In this document: positions 34,511 through 43,725 of the stretch, piece by piece | Position numbering within the stretch: position 1 is the first letter of the stretch | Layout: each line of letters starts with the position of its first letter | Origin: Janthinobacterium sp. SUN073 | GTDB lineage: Bacteria; Pseudomonadota; Gammaproteobacteria; Burkholderiales; Burkholderiaceae_D | DNA length: 64,000 bases | Direction: 5' to 3' | Assembly: GCF_030397665.1 (NCBI RefSeq) | Contig: NZ_JAPUBT010000008.1 | Coordinates: 161,511-225,510 of the forward strand | Notes under the pieces: model-generated | Database searches by the model: none | Seen by the model: only the letters and a program-made list of their open reading frames with translations | What the model was told of the DNA's origin: nothing | Made by a program: the position numbers and the translations under genes

Positions 34511-37357
34511 TTATTTCGACGTCGTTGCCTTGGCGCCGCTGTCACCCTCTTTCGCCACCTTGGCAAAATCGCCCGCCGTCACGATCGACACGGCCGATGG
34601 CTTCAGGTACTCGCGCAAGCCCTGGTTCACTTGCGCCAGAGTCAGAGCAGCCACTTTCGCTTCCAGGTCCTTGTCGTAAGCCATGGTGCGGTCTTCGGCA
34701 AGGTAGCCGGCCAGTTCGCGCGCCAGCCCCGCATCCTGCGTGCGGCCCACTTCCTGCGATTGCAGCCAGCCCTTCTTCGCCTCGGCCAGTTCCGCTTCCG
34801 TGAAGCCGTCGGCCAGCACCTTGGCGATTTCCTCGCGCAGGGCCGCTTCCACCTTGACCGTGTTTTGCGGCGCGCTGATGGCGTACGCCATCCAGTAGCC
34901 GGCCGGCTCGCGCGACGGGATGCTCACTTGCGAACCGACGCCGTACGACAGGCCTTCCTTCTGGCGGATGCGGTCGGCCAGGCGGCTGCGCAAGGCGCCG
35001 CCACCGAGCATGTGATTGGCGATCAGCAAGGCCGGATAGCTGGCGGCGTCATCCTTGAGGGGAATCGGCTGGATGGCGAACAGCACGCTATTCGCCTTGT
35101 CCGGCGTTTCCAGGGTGACTTTCTCGCCGCTGACGGGCTTGACGGCGTCCGGAATGCGCACGTACGGCTGCTGCGCCTTCCAGCTGCCGTACAAGCTGGC
35201 CACTTGCGCCTTCAGCGCGACCGGGTCGAAATCACCCACGGCGGCAAAGGTGGCGTTCGACGCGCCATAGTAGGCTCCATGGAATGCTTTCACATCGGTC
35301 ACCTGGATGGCTTTCCATTGTGCCAGTTCGGCCGGCAGGGTGGCCACGTGGCGCACATGGCCTTCCGGCGTGGCGTCGAGCAGGCGACGGAAAGCGTTCA
35401 CGGCCAGCGGCTGCGGTTCAGGCAATTCCTGCTCCGCGCGGCCGACTCTTTCGCGCTGCAATTCCAGGAATTCCGTTTCGTTCAGGGCCGGCTTTTGCAA
35501 CACTTGCGCCAGCAGGTCCATGGCGGCCGGCAAATTCTCGCGCTTGCCCATCAGCATGGCGGTAACGCCCTCGGCGCCGCCCGTGATCGCCACTTGCGTG
35601 CCCAGCTGGTCGAACTTGTCCTTCACTTCCTGGCGCGACAGTTTATCCGTGCCGCGCGACAACAGATTGGCCGTGTAGCTGCCCACTTGCCCCTTGCCGC
35701 GCAAGCTCTCTTCGCTGCCGAGCTGCAATTTCAGCACGACGCTGACGGTGCTGCCCTTGGTTTTCTTCGGCAGCAAGGCGCCCTTCAAGCCGTTCGGCAA
35801 GGTGAAGCGCTGGGTGCGCGCTTCGATATTGTCGGGGCTCGGGTCGAACGCTTCGCCCTGCGCCACGACGGCGCGGCCCGTGTAGCCGGCCAGTTGTGGC
35901 GCCACGTCGGCATAGGCTGGCACGACGGTGCGGTCCGGCGCATCGGTGGGGATGAAACGGCCCAGGGTGCGGTTCGAGCTCTTCAGGTATTTCTCGGCCG
36001 CTGCCTGCACCTGCGCCGTCGTCAGCTTGTCGAGCTGGTCGCGCTGCAGGAAGAACAAACGCCAGTCGCCGGCCGCCAAGGACTCCGTCAGGGCAATCGT
36101 CAGGCGCGCCGTGTTCGAGGTGGCCAGTTCGATCTGTTTGTTCAATTGCTGCTTCACGCGCGCCACTTCCGCATCCGTGATCGGCTGCGATTTCAGCTCT
36201 TCCAGCACTTTCAGCATGGCCGCTTGCGCCGCATCAAGGTTGCCATCGACGGGCACCAGCGCGCCGAACAGGTTGTAGCCCGGCTCCAGGTTGCTCACCG
36301 AGTTGTATTCGATCTTGCTGGCCAGCTTGGTTTCCACCAGCGCCTTGTGCAGGCGGCCGGCCGGGGCGTCCGTCAGTACGTGGCCGAGCACCTCGATGGC
36401 GACGGCGTCCGGGTTGCCGGACGGCGCCACGTGGTAGCCGGCGCCGACAAACTGCGTGCCGCCGCTGCGGCGCACCGTCACGGCGCGCTCGCCATCTTGC
36501 ACGGGCTCGGCCGTGTAGGTCGGTTCGATCACGCGCGTGGGTTTCGGGATCTTGCCGAACAGCGCATTGATCTGCTGCAAGACCTTGGCTTCATCGAAGC
36601 GGCCCGCCACCATCAGCACGGCGTTATCCGGCTGATAATATTTATGATAAAACGCGCGCAAGCGGGGAATGTTGACTTGCTCGATGTCGGAGCGGGCGCC
36701 GATGGTCGACTTGCCATAGTTGTGCCAGTCGTAGGCGATAGCCTGGATGCGTTCGCTCGTCACGCCGATCGGATCGCTCTCGCCCATCTCGAACTCGTTG
36801 CGCACGACGGTCATTTCACCTTTTTGCGTCTTCGGGTTCCACAGGTCGTTCTGGTCGATGGCCGCGTTGACCATGCGGTCCGCTTCCATGGCCAGCATCT
36901 GGCGCAGGTTGTCGTCGTTGGCGGGGAAGGTGGCGTAGTAATTGGTGCGGTCGTACCAGGTGGTGCCGTTGAACTGCGCGCCCGTCGAGTTCAGGATCTC
37001 GACGGGGGTTTTCGTGCCCTTCTTGACGCCGAAGTTGGCGCTGGGCTTGAACAGCAGGTGTTCCAGCAAGTGGGCCATGCCCGTTTCGCCATAGTTTTCA
37101 TGGCGCGAACCGACCAGGTAGACGATGTTGGTGGTCAGCGTCGGCTTGCTGGCATCGGGGAACAACAGCACGCGCAAGCCATTGGCCAGTCGGTATTCGG
37201 TGATGCCTTCGACGGACGTGACCTTGACGGCGGCGCCGCGGTTGGGTGCGGCCTTGCCGGTTTTCTGGGTCGGTGCGGCTTCCACCGGGGTGGCGGCCAG
37301 GATGAACGACGGCGAGAGGATGCCGGCGGCAAGCAGGAGGGCGGTAATTGGTTTCAA
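34511..37357 (-). CDS. M16 (pitrilysin) family zinc metallopeptidase
   Basis: A 948-residue exported peptidase with a signal peptide (LKPITALLLAAGILSPSFILA). The zinc site HXXEH is intact in the N-terminal M16 domain (HLLEH at 96-100) with the third ligand Glu expected in the NEFEMGESD region about 75 residues on. A second, non-catalytic M16 half makes up the C-terminal part, so both halves of the clamshell are in one chain. The initiation codon is TTG (complement of 37355-37357), with GGGGA eight bases upstream; it is the only start that gives a clean signal peptide. It probably degrades peptides in the periplasm. Confidence 0.92.
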   Translation of the reverse strand: MKPITALLLAAGILSPSFILAATPVEAAPTQKTGKAAPNRGAAVKVTSVEGITEYRLANGLRVLLFPDASKPTLTTNIVYLVGSRHENYGETGMAHLLEHLLFKPSANFGVKKGTKTPVEILNSTGAQFNGTTWYDRTNYYATFPANDDNLRQMLAMEADRMVNAAIDQNDLWNPKTQKGEMTVVRNEFEMGESDPIGVTSERIQAIAYDWHNYGKSTIGARSDIEQVNIPRLRAFYHKYYQPDNAVLMVAGRFDEAKVLQQINALFGKIPKPTRVIEPTYTAEPVQDGERAVTVRRSGGTQFVGAGYHVAPSGNPDAVAIEVLGHVLTDAPAGRLHKALVETKLASKIEYNSVSNLEPGYNLFGALVPVDGNLDAAQAAMLKVLEELKSQPITDAEVARVKQQLNKQIELATSNTARLTIALTESLAAGDWRLFFLQRDQLDKLTTAQVQAAAEKYLKSSNRTLGRFIPTDAPDRTVVPAYADVAPQLAGYTGRAVVAQGEAFDPSPDNIEARTQRFTLPNGLKGALLPKKTKGSTVSVVLKLQLGSEESLRGKGQVGSYTANLLSRGTDKLSRQEVKDKFDQLGTQVAITGGAEGVTAMLMGKRENLPAAMDLLAQVLQKPALNETEFLELQRERVGRAEQELPEPQPLAVNAFRRLLDATPEGHVRHVATLPAELAQWKAIQVTDVKAFHGAYYGASNATFAAVGDFDPVALKAQVASLYGSWKAQQPYVRIPDAVKPVSGEKVTLETPDKANSVLFAIQPIPLKDDAASYPALLIANHMLGGGALRSRLADRIRQKEGLSYGVGSQVSIPSREPAGYWMAYAISAPQNTVKVEAALREEIAKVLADGFTEAELAEAKKGWLQSQEVGRTQDAGLARELAGYLAEDRTMAYDKDLEAKVAALTLAQVNQGLREYLKPSAVSIVTAGDFAKVAKEGDSGAKATTSK

Positions 37358-37541
37358 GTCAGAGTCCCCGTAACACTACGATATAAAAATGCGAAAGATG
37401 CGCAAGCGCAATACGATACAAACGCAAGAACTGCCATGGACCCACGCTGCGTCTTCGCTGCCCAGGGAAATGATTGCTCTCACAATTTACGGCATACTTA
37501 TCAGTTACGCAAGTCCCTGTCATCAAGCTGTTATATGCCCG

Positions 37542-37550
37542 TGTTATACT
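37542..37550 (+). promoter_or_regulatory. Extended -10 promoter candidate
   Basis: TGTTATACT matches an extended -10 element (TGnTATAAT) 28 bases before the ATG of the small exported protein at 37579. No good -35 box is visible, which is common for extended -10 promoters. Confidence 0.4.
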
Positions 37551-37578
37551 CCACGGTTCCAGAACTATCTGCCTGTAT

Positions 37579-37920
37579 ATGAGACGAGCTCTCGTCCTGC
37601 TCTGCCTTTTTGTTTTCATCGCCTTACCCCAGGCGTTCGCCAGCATGGCTTACGCCAGCCCTTCCCCATTCCAGCATGCAGTCGCGGCCGGCACTACTGC
37701 CACGCCTGCCTTCGTCGCCGATTGCCTAGACCCCAGCGCCCATGCGGGCTTGCCCGGTGACAACTGCGACGCCGACGAATGCGACAACGACCCCATCACG
37801 CTGTACCCGACCTCGCGCCAGGGCGCGCCGTTTTGCGCCATCATTTGGCAGGCGGGACCGGGCGCACTTGCCGAAGCGGACGCGCGGCAGGCCACCCGGC
37901 CGCCGCGCGTCCGCCACTGA
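37579..37920 (+). CDS. Small exported hypothetical protein
   Basis: A 113-residue protein with a signal peptide (MRRALVLLCLFVFIALPQAFA). The mature part has four Cys, in VADCLDP, GDNCDADECDND and PFCAIIW, and an acidic patch that could bind a cation. No ribosome binding site is visible before the ATG at 37579. I recognise no family. It sits 84 bases upstream of the TerC/CorC gene on the same strand and may share its transcript. Confidence 0.55.
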   Translation: MRRALVLLCLFVFIALPQAFASMAYASPSPFQHAVAAGTTATPAFVADCLDPSAHAGLPGDNCDADECDNDPITLYPTSRQGAPFCAIIWQAGPGALAEADARQATRPPRVRH

Positions 37921-38004
37921 CACCGCAGCACGCAGCGCATTCAGCCCCGGGGCAATCCGCCGCCGGGCACGCTTTATATTGATTGACTTTACAAGGTTAC
38001 ACAC

Positions 38005-39552
38005 ATGGAATGGTTATTTGACCCGACAATCTGGGTCGGCCTGCTGACGCTGGTCGTACTGGAAATCGTACTGGGTATCGACAACCTGATCTTCATCGCC
38101 ATCCTGGCCGAGAAACTGCCGCCGCACCAGCGCGACAAGGCGCGCGTACTGGGCCTGACCCTGGCCCTCGTCATGCGCCTGGGCCTGCTCTCGCTGATTT
38201 CCTGGCTGGTCACCCTGACCACGCCATTGTTTTCCCTATGGACATTCTCGTTTTCGGGACGTGACCTGATCCTGCTCATCGGCGGCCTGTTCCTGCTGTT
38301 CAAAGCCACCACCGAGCTGCATGAGCGCCTCGAAGGCGTCACGCATGCCCAGACGGGCCCGAAAGTCTACGCCGGCTTCGGCCTGGTGGTGGCGCAGATC
38401 GTCGTGCTCGACGCCGTCTTTTCGCTCGACGCCGTCATCACGGCCGTCGGTATGGTGGACAACCTGTACGTGATGATGGCGGCCGTCGTCATTTCCATCG
38501 TCGTCATGATGCTCGCCTCGAAGGTGCTGACGCGCTTCGTCAACGCCCACCCCACCGTCGTGGTGCTGTGCCTGAGCTTTTTGCTGATGATCGGCCTCTC
38601 CCTGGTGGCCGAGGGCCTGGGCTTCCACATTCCGAAGGGGTATCTGTACGCCGCCATCGGTTTCTCGATCGTCATCGAGTTCTTCAACCAGCTGGCGCGC
38701 CGCAACTTCCTCAAGCTGCAGTCCAACGCGCCGCTGCGCGACCGCACGGCGCAAGCCGTCCTGAGCCTGCTGGGTGGCCGCAAGGGCCGCGAAGCCGTCG
38801 AAGAGCATGAAGTCAAGGCAATGCCCGATGTCTCCGCCTTTGGCGTGGAAGAGCGCAACATGGTCAGCGGCGTGCTGACCCTGGCCGAGCGCTCGATCCG
38901 CTCCGTGATGACGCCGCGCGGCGATGTCTCGTGGGTCAACCTGAACGACAGCAGCGAGAAGATGCTGCAACTGCTGCGCGAAACGCCGCACAGCATGATT
39001 CCTGTCTGCAATGATGACCTGGACAATGTGATCGGCATCGCGCGCAGCAAGGACCTGATCGAAGACCTCGTCTCGCACGGCAAGATCGACCCGGCCAGCA
39101 TGCGCGAAGCCGTCGTCGTGCCGGAAGCGGCCGGCGTGCTGAAAGCCATGGAAACCCTGAAGCGCTCGCGCGGCCAGCTGGTGCTGGTGGTCGACGAGTT
39201 CGGCACCGTGCAAGGCGTGCTCACGCCCATCGACATTTTGGAAGCCATCGCCGGCGAATTCCCCGACGAGGACGAGCTCCCCGATGTGGAGGTGCTGGGC
39301 CCAGGCCACTGGCGCATCGATGGCGCCACCGACCTGCATTACCTGGAGCAAGTCTTCGAAACGGAGTCCCTGGTCAGCGAAGACGGCGACTACAACTCGC
39401 TGGCCGGCTTCCTGCTGGCGCACTTCGAAAACATGCCGGCCGTGGGCGAAGTGCTGGAACTCGATGATCTGCGTTATGAAATCGTCGAAGCGGACGAGCG
39501 CCGCATCGCCTGCGTGGACGTGCGCCGCATCGAGCCCGATCACAGTTTGTAA
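38005..39552 (+). CDS. TerC-CBS-CorC fusion membrane protein (YoaE/YegH type)
   Basis: A 515-residue protein with an N-terminal TerC-type domain of about seven helices (1-235) containing [20 protein letters not shown] and [15 protein letters not shown] with their conserved intramembrane Asp residues, a CBS pair (about 285-410) and a C-terminal CorC/HlyC domain (about 425-510). This combination is YoaE/YegH; TerC domains move metal ions such as Mn2+ and CorC-type domains modulate ion efflux. AAGG lies eight bases before the ATG. A separate TerC protein without CBS domains is at 57106-58068. Confidence 0.9.
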   Translation: MEWLFDPTIWVGLLTLVVLEIVLGIDNLIFIAILAEKLPPHQRDKARVLGLTLALVMRLGLLSLISWLVTLTTPLFSLWTFSFSGRDLILLIGGLFLLFKATTELHERLEGVTHAQTGPKVYAGFGLVVAQIVVLDAVFSLDAVITAVGMVDNLYVMMAAVVISIVVMMLASKVLTRFVNAHPTVVVLCLSFLLMIGLSLVAEGLGFHIPKGYLYAAIGFSIVIEFFNQLARRNFLKLQSNAPLRDRTAQAVLSLLGGRKGREAVEEHEVKAMPDVSAFGVEERNMVSGVLTLAERSIRSVMTPRGDVSWVNLNDSSEKMLQLLRETPHSMIPVCNDDLDNVIGIARSKDLIEDLVSHGKIDPASMREAVVVPEAAGVLKAMETLKRSRGQLVLVVDEFGTVQGVLTPIDILEAIAGEFPDEDELPDVEVLGPGHWRIDGATDLHYLEQVFETESLVSEDGDYNSLAGFLLAHFENMPAVGEVLELDDLRYEIVEADERRIACVDVRRIEPDHSL

Positions 39553-39619
39553 CACAATGGCAAGCGTGCCCCGCTTGCCATGCCGTATGCTGGGGTCTGC
39601 CTTTTTTGGAGACGCCAAC

Positions 39620-40198
39620 ATGAAACGATCCCTGCTACGCCTGACCCTGCTGGCTTGCGCCGCCTCAGGCAGCCAAGCCAATGTCATGGCCGCCTCGCAG
39701 ACCGCCACCATCAAGCCGGGCCTGTGGCAAGTCGACAGCAAGATGGCGTCACCCGACGCCGCCACCGACAACGCCATGTCCATGGTGCTGCAGCAGCTGG
39801 GCAACCTTCCTCCCGATCAACGCAAGCAACTGGAAAGCATGGCCGCCAGCCGCGGCATGGCCATGCCCACCGTGGGCGCCGACGGCGCCGTGCGCGTGAC
39901 GGCGTGCGTGACGCCGGACATGGCCGCGCGCAAGCAGATTCCCACGGGCCAGCCCGGCGATTGCACCTCGAAGAACAGCGACATCGCGGGCGGCATGCAC
40001 GTGTCGTTTACGTGCGCCAACCCGAAATCGAGCGGCGAAGGCAAGGTCATGTTCACCGGCGAGCAGGCGTTCAGCATGCAATTGGCCGTGACGACCAGCG
40101 CGCGCGGCACGCCGGAACAGGTCAATGTGACGAGCAATGGCAAGTGGCTGGGCGCCAGCTGCCCTGCCCCGGCGGCGACAGCAGCTCAGAAGCCGTGA
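39620..40198 (+). CDS. DUF3617 secreted protein
   Basis: A 192-residue exported protein: signal peptide MKRSLLRLTLLACAASGSQANVMA, then the DUF3617 hallmark IKPGLWQVDSKM and a beta-rich domain with Cys in TACVTPDMA, DCTSKN and FTCANP. DUF3617 proteins are periplasmic and of unknown function. The start at 39620 is chosen for the signal peptide and GGAGA upstream. Its 3' end overlaps the convergent porin gene by 13 bases. Confidence 0.87.
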   Translation: MKRSLLRLTLLACAASGSQANVMAASQTATIKPGLWQVDSKMASPDAATDNAMSMVLQQLGNLPPDQRKQLESMAASRGMAMPTVGADGAVRVTACVTPDMAARKQIPTGQPGDCTSKNSDIAGGMHVSFTCANPKSSGEGKVMFTGEQAFSMQLAVTTSARGTPEQVNVTSNGKWLGASCPAPAATAAQKP

Positions 40199-41295
40199 CG
40201 GAAGCCCATATTGAAGGCTGCATCGCCGCGTCCCGCGTCGCTGGCATTGCCCACCGTGTAGCGGGCGCCGTTCTTGTTGTGGATCTTCGCGTAGGACGCG
40301 TAGAAATCGCTGCGTTTTGACAGGGAATACGTGAGGCCGACGGCGACCTGCGTGGCGTCGCGATTGGCCAGGTCGCGGTCATCCTTGCGCACCCAGGACG
40401 CCAGCATCTTGAAACCGCCCACGGGCACGGACACGCCCAGCAGGGTGTCGCGGCTGTCCGAGGACGACATCGACAGGGCCAGCGAGCTGTACGCATTGCT
40501 GGGGTCCCACGGCGAACTGCCATAGCCCTTGTTCACGCCCACGGCGGCAAAGGCGGTGGCCACTTTCAGGTCGATATTGGCCGCGATCAGGGTGTTGCGG
40601 GACGACATGTCGATGGCGGGCAAGGTGCCGGTGGCGAGGATGAAGTTGTTCTTGCGCTGGTGCGACACGCTGAGATTCACGGCACCGGCCGAATAGCCGA
40701 GGGTGGCGCCATACGCGCGGTTGTTGGCGCTGCTGTACGGCGACTCGCCAAAACTGTAGATGGCGCTGGCGGACACGCCGCGCAAGGCGGGCGACACGTA
40801 TTTGACGGTATTGTCGTAGCGTTTCACGCTGTAGCCGGCCAGGTTGCTGGCGCTGCCGGCCATGCCGCCCTTGAACGGGTCGGCCACATCGGTGAGCGCC
40901 AGGTATTGCAGGTTGTACTGGCGCCCCAGGGTCAGCGCGCCCAGGCGGCTGTCGAGGCCTACGTAAGCCTGGCGACCGAACAGCCGGCCGTCTTCCGACT
41001 GGCCCGTGTCGTTCTGCACGCCCGCTTCCAGGGCAAATACGGCGGACACGTCATTGCCCAGCGCTTCACGGCCCCGCAACCCCAGGCGCGAGCCGGACGC
41101 GACGCCGCCAGACACCTTGCTGCTGGCGCAATTGGCGGCACAACCCCGTTCGGCAACGATGCCCGCGTCAAGCACGCCGTACACGGCAACGTTACTGGAT
41201 GCGGCACTGCCCGCGCCATCGGCGGCCTGGGCCGTTGCGCCCAGCGCGAATGGCCCCATCCCTATCACAGCAAGCGCAAAATACGAGGTCTTCAT
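40186..41295 (-). CDS. Gram-negative porin (OmpC-like, 16-strand type)
   Basis: A 369-residue outer-membrane porin of the betaproteobacterial type. Signal peptide MKTSYFALAVIGMGPFALGATAQA, first strand SSNVAVYGVLDAGIVAE, an RLGLRGREALG-like strand, the constriction-loop region RQYNLQYLALTDVADPFKG, repeated aromatic-girdle strands and the terminal Phe of FNMGFRHGF, which is needed for insertion by BamA. A cysteine pair in RGCAANCASS is unusual for this class and may pin an early extracellular loop. Substrate specificity cannot be inferred. Confidence 0.92.
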   Translation of the reverse strand: MKTSYFALAVIGMGPFALGATAQAADGAGSAASSNVAVYGVLDAGIVAERGCAANCASSKVSGGVASGSRLGLRGREALGNDVSAVFALEAGVQNDTGQSEDGRLFGRQAYVGLDSRLGALTLGRQYNLQYLALTDVADPFKGGMAGSASNLAGYSVKRYDNTVKYVSPALRGVSASAIYSFGESPYSSANNRAYGATLGYSAGAVNLSVSHQRKNNFILATGTLPAIDMSSRNTLIAANIDLKVATAFAAVGVNKGYGSSPWDPSNAYSSLALSMSSSDSRDTLLGVSVPVGGFKMLASWVRKDDRDLANRDATQVAVGLTYSLSKRSDFYASYAKIHNKNGARYTVGNASDAGRGDAAFNMGFRHGF

Positions 41296-41613
41296 GATAA
41301 ATATCTCGGTGACGTGGGTGAAACTTCCCGGTATTGATCAGGACATGCGCTGTGTGTCACATCCCAGTGTTACCTTATCCTCGCTTTTTGTCCAGCCATC
41401 CGTGCGTTGTGCAACAGAAACTTCAGCTTAGCCCCGGGGAAAGAGTCGCACACTGACAACACGCAAGAGTGACCATGATTGTGGCAATCCGCGGCAAAGC
41501 GGCGTTAAAAGCAGACCCTGCCGTAACGCAACGTTCGGTGGCGAACGTTGCGCGATTTGACGCAGGCGGTACACTACTGGTTTTACCGACAGCGGCTCGC
41601 CCGTTTTTTCTGC
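41296..41613. other. Divergent intergenic region between porin and SpecificRecomb-family gene
   Basis: This 318-base stretch contains no gene I can support. The notable element is the perfect hairpin at 41527-41552, listed separately. I could not place promoters for either flanking gene by eye. Confidence 0.5.
41527..41552. other. Perfect 11-bp hairpin upstream of the SpecificRecomb-family gene
   Basis: CGCAACGTTCG-GTGG-CGAACGTTGCG: an uninterrupted 11-bp stem with a GTGG tetraloop, 61 bases before the chosen start codon. No T-run follows, so it looks more like an operator or mRNA leader structure than a terminator. Confidence 0.6.
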
Positions 41614-43725
41614 ATGCTAGCTATCCTCGAACGCATTGACCCGAACTCCAGCAATATCGACTTGCTGGTGGAATTATTCAACTCACTGCGTCCCAAGCGC
41701 CCGCAAGACAGCGCTACCGCGATCGCCAACGTGCGCACCCTGCGCCAGCTTCTCAAAGGTAACCCCGCGCAAGCGCGCGCCCTGCACGAATACGTGCTGC
41801 GCGTGCTGGCCGCGCGCCGCCACGCCAGCCTGTACACGGACATCGGCGTGCTGTCGAACAGCGGTTTTTTCACCGAATTGAAACGCCGCATCGCCTACCG
41901 CATGCTGCCGCCCGCCCTGGGCGACGAGTACCTGAACGACGCGCTCGACCAGGTGCTGTACCTGAAGACCGATTATTTGTGGATCAGCAACGTGCCCGCC
42001 ACGGACTGGCTGGAACTGTTCGACGTGCTTACCAGCGACGACATCGAACTGGCCGTCGGCGATGGCAATATCATGCTGCCCGGCATACTCGACGCCATCC
42101 GCACCCTGTCCTACCGCGTCTGCGCCATGGGCCTGGAACCGGAGCTGACACGCTTTCACAGTGAAATCGAAGTGTTCCAGTCGCCATTCATGGTGCAGAA
42201 CACGGAAGTGAACGCCTACCTGGACGCCTACTCGAATCTGCTGCACGGCAATATCGAGCACATCGAGGACGCGCGCCACCTGCTGGTGATGCTGGACCAG
42301 TGCGATGCCGTCATCGCCAAGATCCGCAAGAAGGCCCTGTACCAGGGCACCAGCATTCCCCTCACCTATTTATTGGTGGCGCTGGCGCAAAGCATCGACC
42401 GCCTGCGCAAGCTGCTGTTCCTGGTCGACACGAGCGGCGAGCTGCCCGCATCGAGCAACGTGGATATCGCCGCCATCACGGTGGACGCCACGCAAGACTT
42501 GCTGCACCCGCAACCGGTCAGCCGCCGCCGCGCGGGCGCCGTGGGGCTGGCGCTGGAACTGATACGCGCGCATAACCACAAGTACAAGGTCAGCGACCTG
42601 TTTTCCGACAATATCAACTTGCTGGCGCGCAATGTGACGGAAAACGCCAGCCGTACGGGCGAGCACTACATCGCGGAAAACCGGCGCGAGATGGGCGCCA
42701 TGTTCCTCTCGTCGGCCGGCGCGGGCGTGATCATCGGCTTCATGGCGCTGTTCAAGATATTGATGTCGTATTTGCGCTCGGCGCCGCTGGTCGAAGCCTT
42801 CATGTTCAGCATGAATTACTCGATCGGCTTCATGTTCATCCATTTGTTGCACTTCACGGTGGCCACCAAGCAGCCAGCCATGACGGCCTCGCGCATCGCC
42901 GCCGGCCTGCACAGCAAGGATGGGCGAAATATCGACCTCGACAGCATGGCGGAACTGATCAACAAGGTCTTTCGTACGCAAAACATGGCCGTGCTGGGTA
43001 ACCTGGCCACGGCCATCCCCACGGCCTGGCTGATCGCGCTCGGCTACAAGGCGATCACGGGCCACCACCTGGTATCACCGGAAAAAGCCATGCACTTGCT
43101 GCACGATATCGACCCCATCGGCAGCCCCGCCATCTTTTACGCCATGATTGCCGGCGTGTGCCTGTTCGTGGCCGGCCTGATTTCCGGCTACTATGACAAC
43201 CAGGCGCTGTACACGCGCTGGGCGCAGCGCATCGCGCAATTGCGCGGCCTGGGCCGCGTGATCGGCCAGGAGCGTTTGCAACGGCTGGGCTTGTACCTGG
43301 AAAATAACCTGGGCGGCCTGATGGGTAACTTCTATTTCGGTATCCTGCTGGGCTCCATCGGCACCCTGGGTTTCCTGATCGGCTTGCCCATCGATATCCG
43401 CCACATCACCTTTTCGGCCGCCAACTTTGCCACGGCGCTGGTGGGTCTGGACCACAACATGAGCTGGCAGCTGGCCGTCAAGTCGCTGTCGGGCATCTTC
43501 GCCATCGGCACGGCCAACCTGCTGGTCAGCTTCGGCCTGGCCCTGTGGGTAGCCCTGCGTTCGCGCCAGGTGCGCTTCAAGCACGGCATGCAATTGTTGA
43601 AGATTCTGGGCAAGCGCTTCCTGCGCTCGCCCATCGTCTTCTTCTTCGGTTCGAAAAACCCGCCACCCCTGGCACTGCTTGACGACTCGGCAAACCTGTC
43701 ACCCACGACCAAGGCTCAAAAATGA
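41614..43725 (+). CDS. SpecificRecomb-family membrane protein (Gcr-like)
   Basis: A protein of about 703 residues in the family annotated as site-specific recombinase Gcr (PF10136). The N-terminal half is helical and soluble, and the C-terminal half has several hydrophobic helices (for example around residues 360-420 and 460-620). There is no tyrosine- or serine-recombinase motif that I can see, so a recombinase role is doubtful; the membrane topology suggests something else. The start is uncertain: ATG at 41614 (MLAILERIDPNSSN) or an in-frame ATG at 41548 inside the hairpin. The stop overlaps the next gene by four bases. Confidence 0.75.
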   Translation: MLAILERIDPNSSNIDLLVELFNSLRPKRPQDSATAIANVRTLRQLLKGNPAQARALHEYVLRVLAARRHASLYTDIGVLSNSGFFTELKRRIAYRMLPPALGDEYLNDALDQVLYLKTDYLWISNVPATDWLELFDVLTSDDIELAVGDGNIMLPGILDAIRTLSYRVCAMGLEPELTRFHSEIEVFQSPFMVQNTEVNAYLDAYSNLLHGNIEHIEDARHLLVMLDQCDAVIAKIRKKALYQGTSIPLTYLLVALAQSIDRLRKLLFLVDTSGELPASSNVDIAAITVDATQDLLHPQPVSRRRAGAVGLALELIRAHNHKYKVSDLFSDNINLLARNVTENASRTGEHYIAENRREMGAMFLSSAGAGVIIGFMALFKILMSYLRSAPLVEAFMFSMNYSIGFMFIHLLHFTVATKQPAMTASRIAAGLHSKDGRNIDLDSMAELINKVFRTQNMAVLGNLATAIPTAWLIALGYKAITGHHLVSPEKAMHLLHDIDPIGSPAIFYAMIAGVCLFVAGLISGYYDNQALYTRWAQRIAQLRGLGRVIGQERLQRLGLYLENNLGGLMGNFYFGILLGSIGTLGFLIGLPIDIRHITFSAANFATALVGLDHNMSWQLAVKSLSGIFAIGTANLLVSFGLALWVALRSRQVRFKHGMQLLKILGKRFLRSPIVFFFGSKNPPPLALLDDSANLSPTTKAQK

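Noticed and set aside
37921-38004. yybP-ykoY manganese riboswitch before the TerC/CorC gene
   Set aside because: TerC genes often have one, but the 84-base leader shows none of the conserved core that I could recognise.
41614-43725. Active site-specific recombinase
   Set aside because: The family is annotated so, but I see neither the tyrosine-recombinase RHRY set nor a serine-recombinase motif, and the C-terminal half is membrane-embedded.
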